Under the pieces are notes generated by a model. It did not search any database. It worked only from the letters and a program-made list of their open reading frames with translations, and had not been told where the DNA came from. DNA of 18,501 bases from Desulfobacterales bacterium (GTDB lineage: Bacteria > Desulfobacterota > Desulfobacteria > Desulfobacterales > 4be13), in the NCBI GenBank assembly GCA_029934695.1, contig JAOZLU010000051.1, positions 2,817 through 21,317 of the forward strand. The letters are read 5' to 3'. Every line of letters begins with the position of its first letter. Positions within the stretch are counted from its first letter, which is position 1. The translations under genes were made by a program, and so were the position numbers. Shown one piece after another: positions 1 through 5,254 of the stretch.

Positions 1-164
1 GTGTTCTTTGCGGCTCTGTGTGAGATATCGGGCATGCTGTGCAATTTCAGCATCCCACACAAAGACACAAAGATCACAGGGAAAAGACAGAAAAACTTTG
101 TGCCTCTCTGTGTTCTTTGCGGCTCTGTGTGAGATATCGGGCATGCTGTGCAATTTCAGCATCC
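1..164. repeat. 55-bp direct repeat, two copies, of a Cys/Leu-codon-rich intergenic repeat
   Basis: Bases 1-55 recur at 110-164 with no differences that I can see, separated by 54 bp, so the period is 109. The unit starts GTGTTCTTTGCGGCTCTGTG and ends CAATTTCAGCATCC. The spacer holds more of the same material (CTTTGTGCCTCTCTGTG). This belongs to the widespread 'ctctgtgt..ctttg' low-complexity intergenic repeats that are often mis-called as short Cys/Leu-rich ORFs. A related stretch lies at 17665-17706. The left copy begins at the window edge, so the array may extend further left. No gene is supported here. Confidence 0.85.
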
Positions 165-745
165 TCTGAGTCCGTTATAATCAGGACTTTTCTGTATTTA
201 TTCAATACAGTTCGGCATATTTCTTGCATGTAGCGATAACCTGCTGAATTTATTTCTTTGGAAAAATCAGATCAGAGCCGTGCCGCAGGTTTTTTTTGAA
301 AATTCGGTTTTCCAAAAATTCAGATGTGCCGGGACTCTTCATCCGTGTATGCAAATATTATGCCGAATGGTATTGATTTTTATTGATTATTTCAACATCT
401 TTTACAAGATCATCACTTTTTGACACACTCCTTAAAATATATTGCTTTGACAAACCCGAAGAATTTTATTTATTTCATAAAATAGAAGGTGCGTCAATGG
501 GGTGAAAAGAGTATTCAGAGGGAGGAATATCCTACCCGGAAAAATTCTGTTCAAATTTTCTCTTCACATACCCCAAAAAATTTGGTAATATTAATTTTGG
601 TTTTAGGGGCTCTGTGAAAATACATTATACCATTTCAGATCATGCAAAATCAGGGATAATTTTGCTGATGCTTCGATAAGATTGAAGCTGTATTTTTTGA
701 ATTTTTCCAACATGTTATCCTTTTGAACACCCTGCCAGAATATGA
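165..745. other. gene-free AT-rich stretch
   Basis: I see no convincing coding sequence, RNA gene or long repeat here. Isolated TTGACA words at 420 and 447 lack a good -10 box at the right spacing. A short palindrome (CCAAA/TTTGG) lies at 573-585 and is followed by TA-rich sequence. The stretch sits between the repeat at the left edge and the promoter region of the first ATPase operon. Confidence 0.5.
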
Positions 746-855
746 TTTCAGGGAATCTGAATGCCTGAAAATATACTTATGGCTTGACAATTCTGTCAAA
801 ATGATGATATTAAAACAGAATTATTTTCAGGGAATCCGATGTCTGAAAATATATG
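746..855 (+). repeat. duplicated palindrome flanking a promoter (candidate operators)
   Basis: A ~31-bp sequence at 746-776 (TTTCAGGGAATCTGAATG followed by CCTGAAAATATA) recurs at 825-854 (TTTCAGGGAATCCGATG followed by TCTGAAAATATA), a period of 79. Each copy is itself an inverted repeat: TTTCAGG/CCTGAAA in the first, TTTTCAG/CTGAAAA in the second. The copies bracket the promoter at 784-813. This is what a pair of repressor-binding sites would look like; the binding protein is not identifiable here. Confidence 0.5.
784..813 (+). promoter_or_regulatory. candidate sigma-70 promoter with -35 palindrome
   Basis: A perfect TTGACA at 784-789 is followed 18 bases later by TATTAA (808-813), or 16 bases later by GATATT. 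The -35 box is also the left half of a perfect palindrome, TTGACA-ATTC-TGTCAA (784-799). The expected start site is near 820, giving a leader of roughly 125 bases before the preferred ATG of the first ATPase gene. Prediction by eye only. Confidence 0.45.
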
Positions 856-945
856 TCCGGGTATTTATGGGACAGTGATTCAGTGACCGGGAGGAGGAAA
901 CAGGTACTATGTGCAATACAAAATCACATATCAGAGAAAAAAATT

Positions 946-2172
946 ATGATTTCAAAAATAACATTGGAAAATTTTTTCAGCTTCAGGCATCCGACGACTA
1001 TAGAACTTAATCCTGATGTTAATATTCTTCTGGGAATTAATGGCAGTGGAAAATCAAATTTTCTTAAAGCGATCCAGTTGCTCCACGAGAGTATTATCGG
1101 AAACGGATTGGAGAAAATTTTTTTAAAAGATTGGAGCGGATTCAATTCAGTTGTAAATTTCAATAACGACGAAAGAGATTATATAAAACTGTCGTTTGAG
1201 TTTGATAAAACTGCCATTAAAAATGTAATACAGAAAGAAGGATACCAATTCCCTAATAATCCGATTTATGAAATAGACATCCTTAAGTCTGGTGCAACTT
1301 CATATTATTTGAAAGAAAAATTGTATTCCAAAAATATAAAACCTGATGGAAATGATTTTATATATATGGAAATGGATAATACTCAGGGTATTATTTCCAC
1401 ACGGGAAGAAGGAAGAGTTGGTATCCAGAGATATCCACAGGAAAATAAACAGATAAGTTTCAAATCAACGGAACCGGTTTTGAGACAAATTTCTGATCCT
1501 GACAGATTTTATCCCCTGTTTACCTTAAAGAGAGCTTTGGAAGAACTTTCTGCTTATTTTTATTTTGATACGACTCTCAGCAGTCCCATCAGACAACCTT
1601 CCAGTTATGGTACGGAGACAATATTATTACCGGACGGTCAGAATCTTATGACCATTCTTAATACCATAAAGAATAATCATTCTTTTTATTATAATAAAAT
1701 CGAAGAAGCTGTAAAGAAAATTAATCCTTATTTTAAAGATGTCAGTTTCGCTTTTCTTGGTTCCAAATTATATTTGGTACTTCGTGAAGAACATCTTACA
1801 AAGTCCGTTTCCATTGAGCATATCTCAGACGGAACACTCCGCTATCTGCTTCTGTTGTCAGTATTATTTAACCCGGAACGAGGCAGTCTTGTATGTATTG
1901 ATGAACCCGAAACGGGTCTTCATCCTGATATGATAAATACGATATCAGATGCAATAAAACAAGCCTCAAAAAACACACAACTGATAATTGCCACGCATTC
2001 ACCATTGTTACTCAATTCATTTGATATAGATGATATTTTAATATTTGAGAAAAATATTCACAATGAAACAGAGGTGTATGTTAAATCTCCTGATGAATTT
2101 GACGGGTGGATCGAGGATTTTCTGGTCGGCCAGGCCTGGCTGCAGGGTCTGATAGGCGGAAAGAGATGGTAA
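946..2172 (+). CDS. OLD/AAA_21-type SMC-like ATPase, first gene of accessory module I
   Basis: A 408-residue P-loop ATPase of the ABC/SMC-like class used in OLD-family systems. Visible motifs: an N-terminal ITLENFFSF strand, Walker A GINGSGKS (residues 30-37), an ABC-type signature around ISDGT (S294), Walker B VCIDEPETGLHP (D319, E320) and a switch histidine in ATHSP (H351). I see no TOPRIM nuclease domain after the ATPase; the next gene supplies a candidate. An in-frame ATG at 853 exists, but its extra 31 residues are unlike the family and lie over the palindrome, so I prefer ATG 946, where the ATPase fold begins. Its stop overlaps the next start. Base composition is visibly more AT-rich than secA. 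A nuclease or defence role is inferred from family and context. Confidence 0.8.
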   Translation: MISKITLENFFSFRHPTTIELNPDVNILLGINGSGKSNFLKAIQLLHESIIGNGLEKIFLKDWSGFNSVVNFNNDERDYIKLSFEFDKTAIKNVIQKEGYQFPNNPIYEIDILKSGATSYYLKEKLYSKNIKPDGNDFIYMEMDNTQGIISTREEGRVGIQRYPQENKQISFKSTEPVLRQISDPDRFYPLFTLKRALEELSAYFYFDTTLSSPIRQPSSYGTETILLPDGQNLMTILNTIKNNHSFYYNKIEEAVKKINPYFKDVSFAFLGSKLYLVLREEHLTKSVSIEHISDGTLRYLLLLSVLFNPERGSLVCIDEPETGLHPDMINTISDAIKQASKNTQLIIATHSPLLLNSFDIDDILIFEKNIHNETEVYVKSPDEFDGWIEDFLVGQAWLQGLIGGKRW

Positions 2173-2813
2173 ACATCACGATCTATATAGAAGGAGTGCA
2201 ATCAGAAAATACGGCGGTATTGACAGTTGATAATACTGTAATTTTTCGTGAAAATTTCCATAAATTATTTTCTCAGAAGCTGTCCTCTGCAGAATTTAAT
2301 CTCATTATCAAACCCTTTGGAAGCATAACAAAGACAAGAAAAACGCTTGAACATATAGAAGAACAGGGGACAAATGCTGTTCTCCTGATTGATTTGGATG
2401 CGCCTAATGAAAAAAGAGATGAAAGACTTGAGCGATATAACCCGTTTGATACGACAAAAATTTTTTTTATGATTCAGGAAATGGAAGCTTGGATACTTTC
2501 CCAAGTTGATAAAATTGAAGAATTCGGAAAAAATGAAGGATTGATACGGAAAAGAAATAATGAAGAGATAAATAATAATCCTTTAATAAAAAATAAGCAT
2601 CTGGAAGAAATTAACAAACCAAGTGGAAAACTGGACACAATTTTAAGGCAATATTTTGATGTTGTAAAAATCAGAAAAGGCAAAGAACGAAAAAGCGGTA
2701 AACGATATTTAAAGGCCAAAGATGGTCCCAAATTAATAGGATTGCTTGAATTACAAATTTTGATGCAGTATTTCGATGAAGCAAAGCGGCTAATTGATTA
2801 TATCAGGAAATAA
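2166..2813 (+). CDS. DUF4276-like (TOPRIM-like) partner of the upstream ATPase
   Basis: 215 residues. The ATG overlaps the ATPase stop (ATGGTAA), with AGGCGGA five bases upstream, implying translational coupling; an ATG at 2106 would add 20 residues inside the ATPase gene and is less likely. Family-like features: an N-terminal strand with a conserved acid, IYIEG (E9); a hydrophobic strand ending in two acids, LLIDLD (D76, D78); FMIQEMEAW (E107, W109); and a C-terminal GKRYLKAKDGP segment. Together these match my recollection of DUF4276 proteins, which have a TOPRIM-like acidic arrangement (E...DxD). The family commonly sits beside AAA ATPases. A metal-dependent nuclease or sensor role with the ATPase, as in split OLD systems, is inference. 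Confidence 0.62.
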   Translation: MVNITIYIEGVQSENTAVLTVDNTVIFRENFHKLFSQKLSSAEFNLIIKPFGSITKTRKTLEHIEEQGTNAVLLIDLDAPNEKRDERLERYNPFDTTKIFFMIQEMEAWILSQVDKIEEFGKNEGLIRKRNNEEINNNPLIKNKHLEEINKPSGKLDTILRQYFDVVKIRKGKERKSGKRYLKAKDGPKLIGLLELQILMQYFDEAKRLIDYIRK

Positions 2814-2878
2814 AAAATTGAATCTTGGATAAACACAACTGATAATCAATATATTATTTCACTGCCCTCATCGAGCAT

Positions 2879-3418
2879 TTGGAACAATCGGGAGAATTTT
2901 CATTTCGCGATATTGCAGACAACACTTTCAAAAAAACATTGGTACTATCCGCAGCCAGCTTTTTTGAAGATAAAATTCGGAAAATTTTATTGAATTTCGT
3001 CTCAGAGCAGACAAAAGACCATGAGCTTATCGTTGCTTTTGTCAGGTCCAAGGCAATTTCAAGGCAATACCATACATATTTTGATTGGGATGGCAAAAAT
3101 GCGAACAGGTTTTTTTCTCTGTTCGGTTCTGACTTCAGGGACAGTGCCTCTGCTGATGTTAAGAATAATGAGAGATTGAATTTGTATGTAAACAGTTTTC
3201 TTGAACTTGGCAGCATCAGAAACAGACTGGTACATCTCAATTTTGCCAGCATACCTTTGGACAAAACTTGTGAGGAAATCTATTCTCTCTACAAAAAAGC
3301 TTATGGTTTTATCGAATATATTGAAACAAAACTTAATAGTTATAGTGATGAGACAGAGCAACATCAAACTCTGAAATCAGGACCTTTGCAAAAAAGTTTT
3401 TTATTATTCGGTGCGTAA
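2879..3418 (+). CDS. HEPN-domain protein (RiboL-PSP-HEPN-like), possible RNase
   Basis: About 179 residues, all-helical in appearance. The helix LVLSAASFFEDKIRKIL (about 21-37) and SIRNRLVHLNF (112-122) are typical of HEPN proteins of the RiboL-PSP type. R114-N115 and H119 form the Rx4H RNase motif. HEPN proteins are common toxin-like RNases in defence and toxin-antitoxin loci. The gene lies 65 bp after the DUF4276-like gene on the same strand. The start is uncertain: no in-frame ATG or GTG exists between the in-frame TAA at 2843 and this TTG, no good ribosome site is visible, and the codons just upstream (2846-2878) still read like protein. The 5' end may therefore be lost or use a rare start. 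HEPN identity is fairly likely; toxicity and partnership are inferred. Confidence 0.6.
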   Translation: MEQSGEFSFRDIADNTFKKTLVLSAASFFEDKIRKILLNFVSEQTKDHELIVAFVRSKAISRQYHTYFDWDGKNANRFFSLFGSDFRDSASADVKNNERLNLYVNSFLELGSIRNRLVHLNFASIPLDKTCEEIYSLYKKAYGFIEYIETKLNSYSDETEQHQTLKSGPLQKSFLLFGA

Positions 3419-3494
3419 ATAAATAAACATAAATTCAGGAATGTCTCGACAGTCCCAAGTTATAAATCATTAAAATTGTTGCATACTTATTTTT

Positions 3495-3548
3495 CGATCC
3501 ACATAACCTGAACAATTTCAACAGGTTAAAAGATCGTTTTTCATTTTT
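3495..3548 (+). terminator. candidate intrinsic terminator after module I
   Basis: TAACCTG (3504-3510) and CAGGTTA (3522-3528) form a 7-bp stem with an 11-base loop. They are nested inside CGATC (3495-3499) and GATCG (3532-3536), and a T-rich run follows directly. It would end transcription of the ATPase/DUF4276/HEPN genes before the M23 peptidase gene. Confidence 0.35.
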
Positions 3549-3582
3549 ACTGTAACTTCTCACTTTCGGGGAATAATTTGTT

Positions 3583-4509
3583 ATGAGCGAAAAAATCACC
3601 TTTTTCATATTCGGTACTGCCGGAACTCCGGTAAAACAGGTAGCAGCATCCAAAACTTTACTTTATCTTATGGGCTTTTTTGCTATTTTCTGTGCGACAG
3701 GTCTGGGTTTCGGTGTTTATGATTATTATCACCTGAAAATGTCATCACTCAGTACCGGGAAACTTGAGGACAAGGTCCGAAATCAGCAGGACGAAATTAC
3801 TGTTCAGCGGAAACAGATTCAGACGTTTGCAGGTAAAATCAATTCTTTGAAATCAAACCTTCTGACATTGAATGATTTTGAAAAACAGATACGGACTATC
3901 GCGGGAATTGAGATATCCGACAAACAGACCGGCATTTTTGGCGTTGGCGGCTCAATGCCCGAAGATATTGAAACGAACGTGGAACTGACGAAAAAACACA
4001 ACAGTCTGATGCGTGAAATGCATGACCAGGTAAAACAGCTTGATCTGGCTTCAGTAAATCAGGAAGACAGATTTGAGTACCTGCTGAAGCACCTTGTTGA
4101 TCGGGGAAACCTTCTGGCGCACACACCTGCCATCCGTCCGGTAAGGGGAATCATCACCTCCAAATTCGGGTACCGAACCTCTCCGTTTACCGCACAGGGA
4201 GAATTTCATAAGGGATTGGATATTGCGAACCGGAAGGGAACGCGAATTGTGGCTGTGGCAGACGGTACGGTAAGTTTTGCCGATGTAAAAGGTTTTTGGG
4301 GAAAGCTGATGATAATTAATCATGGTCATGGAATGACGACATACTATGCTCACCTTCATAAATTTCTCAAAAAAGCCGGCGATTCGGTAAAAAGGGGAGA
4401 GGTGATCGCACAAATCGGTAATACAGGTCGGAGCACAGGGCCTCATCTCCATTATGAAGTTCGGCTTAACGGAACTCCGGTGAACCCTGAAAAATATATA
4501 TTGAACTGA
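3583..4509 (+). CDS. Membrane-anchored M23 (LytM) metallopeptidase
   Basis: 308 residues. A short cytoplasmic N-terminus is followed by one membrane segment (about residues 25-46, LLYLMGFFAIFCATGLGFGV). A periplasmic coiled-coil stretch follows (about 55-125), and then a C-terminal LytM domain. The zinc and catalytic residues are all present: FHKGLD (H209, D213), YAHLH (H257) and GPHLHYE (H288, H290). It is therefore predicted to be an active zinc endopeptidase cutting peptidoglycan cross-links, rather than a degenerate divisome activator like EnvC or NlpD. It stands alone, with a terminator downstream. The start ATG has GGGGAA about nine bases upstream. The exact biological role (division, elongation or lytic) cannot be read from the sequence. 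Confidence 0.88.
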   Translation: MSEKITFFIFGTAGTPVKQVAASKTLLYLMGFFAIFCATGLGFGVYDYYHLKMSSLSTGKLEDKVRNQQDEITVQRKQIQTFAGKINSLKSNLLTLNDFEKQIRTIAGIEISDKQTGIFGVGGSMPEDIETNVELTKKHNSLMREMHDQVKQLDLASVNQEDRFEYLLKHLVDRGNLLAHTPAIRPVRGIITSKFGYRTSPFTAQGEFHKGLDIANRKGTRIVAVADGTVSFADVKGFWGKLMIINHGHGMTTYYAHLHKFLKKAGDSVKRGEVIAQIGNTGRSTGPHLHYEVRLNGTPVNPEKYILN

Positions 4510-4525
4510 TTCAGGAAGTAAGAAT

Positions 4526-4590
4526 TGAGAATTAAGAAATCAATTCCCAGCCTCAATTCTCAACCCTTCAATTCCCAATTCTTCAATTAA
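4526..4590. repeat. AATTGAGAATT-type simple repeat
   Basis: Degenerate purine/pyrimidine repeats such as GAATTGAGAATTAAGAA and its reverse (TCAATTCTCAA, CAATTCCCAATTC) fill the space after the M23 gene. They can form a weak long hairpin. Similar simple-repeat debris is fused to the end of clpA. Confidence 0.45.
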
Positions 4591-4622
4591 AAACCAAGTT
4601 TTTTAAAACTTGGTTTTTTTAT
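4591..4622 (+). terminator. Intrinsic terminator of the M23 gene
   Basis: ACCAAGTTTT (4593-4602) and AAAACTTGGT (4605-4614) are perfect complements and extend by two A-T pairs. They are followed by a T run to about 4620. The stem is AT-rich, but the shape is that of a rho-independent terminator; it may also work in reverse. Confidence 0.65.
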
Positions 4623-5143
4623 TACATTATGAAATTATAAATTTTTGATCTGCCGAGCGTGAGGGAACCGAACCGACGACCCAGACAAGCTCGCGGGGGA
4701 TTGCCAAATCCCCCGGCATCCAGAGTTCGGATTCGGCAATCCGAACCGGGCGTGAAGGCCCGAAACCGGGCGGCTTCAGACAAGCTAGCGGGGGATTGCC
4801 AGATCCCCGGCATCCAGAGTTCGGATTCGGCAATCCGAACCGGGCGTGAAGGGCCCGAAACCGGGCGGCTTCAGACAAGCTAGTACAGCAAATCATAAAT
4901 ACGTCACCCCCCTTGTATCTATTATATAAGAGAGGGGGGTGACGAACTTGTGAGTTGTGGTACTAGCGGGGGATTGCCAAATCCCCCGGCATCCAGGGTT
5001 CGGATTTGGCAATCCGAACCGAGCGTGAGGGACGGCTTCAGACAAGCTATCGGGGGATTGCCAAACCCCCCGGCATCCAGAGTTCGGGTTTGGCAATCCG
5101 AACCGATCTATTACATTATGAAATCATAAAATTCTGACCTGCC
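4621..5143. repeat. 34-bp diverged direct repeat bracketing the array
   Basis: Bases 4621-4654 (ATTACATTATGAAAT...) recur at 5110-5143 with 30 of 34 positions identical by my alignment, 489 bp apart. The two copies enclose the hairpin repeat array upstream of secA. They may mark an old duplication or the ends of a composite repeat region. Confidence 0.7.
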
Positions 5144-5206
5144 TGCTCCTGTGGGATTGGCAAATTCCTCGGGGCCGGTTCGGATTTGGCAATCCGAACC
5201 GAGCGA
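4682..5206. repeat. Array of ~95-bp double-hairpin (REP-like) repeats upstream of secA
   Basis: Units begin CAGACAAGCT at 4682, 4777, 4872 and 5039; a degenerate partial copy lies at about 5150-5206. The first two units are 95 bp each. The third is 84 bp once its 83-bp insertion is removed, and the fourth is truncated. Each unit holds two hairpins: GGGGGATT/AATCCCCC around GCCA, and TTCGGATT/AATCCGAA around CGGC or TGGC. No unique spacers occur, so this is not CRISPR. Together with the M23 terminator it fills the 745-bp gap before secA; I see no clear secA promoter in it. Confidence 0.85.
4880..4966. mobile_element. MITE-like palindromic element inserted in a repeat unit
   Basis: A 79-bp insertion (4884-4962) is flanked by CTAG at 4880-4883 and 4963-4966. 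The neighbouring repeat unit at 4777 carries the same site uninterrupted (CAAGCTAGCGGGGG, from 4781), which serves as the empty site. The element is a near-complete palindrome: its first ~29 bases match the reverse complement of its last ~29 at most positions, and the inner arms CGTCACCCCCC (4902-4912) and GGGGGGTGACG (4934-4944) are perfect. There is no coding capacity, so it would need a transposase elsewhere. The target duplication can be read as CTAG (YTAR, as for the IS5 group) or as TA (as for IS630/Tc1-mariner). Confidence 0.8.
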
Positions 5207-5254
5207 CGGGATCAGGTTTTGTTTTTTTCGATTCAAAGTAAGGATATTTTGTAA

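Noticed and set aside
39..233. 64-codon Cys/Leu-rich frame
   Set aside because: It translates the CTCTGTG-type intergenic repeat, a known source of false ORFs.
420..480. Promoters at TTGACA 420 and 447
   Set aside because: Only the -35 box is good, the -10 boxes are poor, and no gene follows within 350 bp.
853..945. Upstream ATG extending the first ATPase by 31 residues
   Set aside because: The extension is not family-like, overlaps the second palindrome copy, and the ATPase fold begins at ATG 946.
4627..5096. Short Gly/Pro/Arg-rich frames on both strands upstream of secA
   Set aside because: They are translations of the hairpin repeat units and repeat with the same period.
4682..5107. CRISPR array
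   Set aside because: Repeats of 84-95 bp abut with no unique spacers, each unit holds two hairpins, and no cas genes are present.
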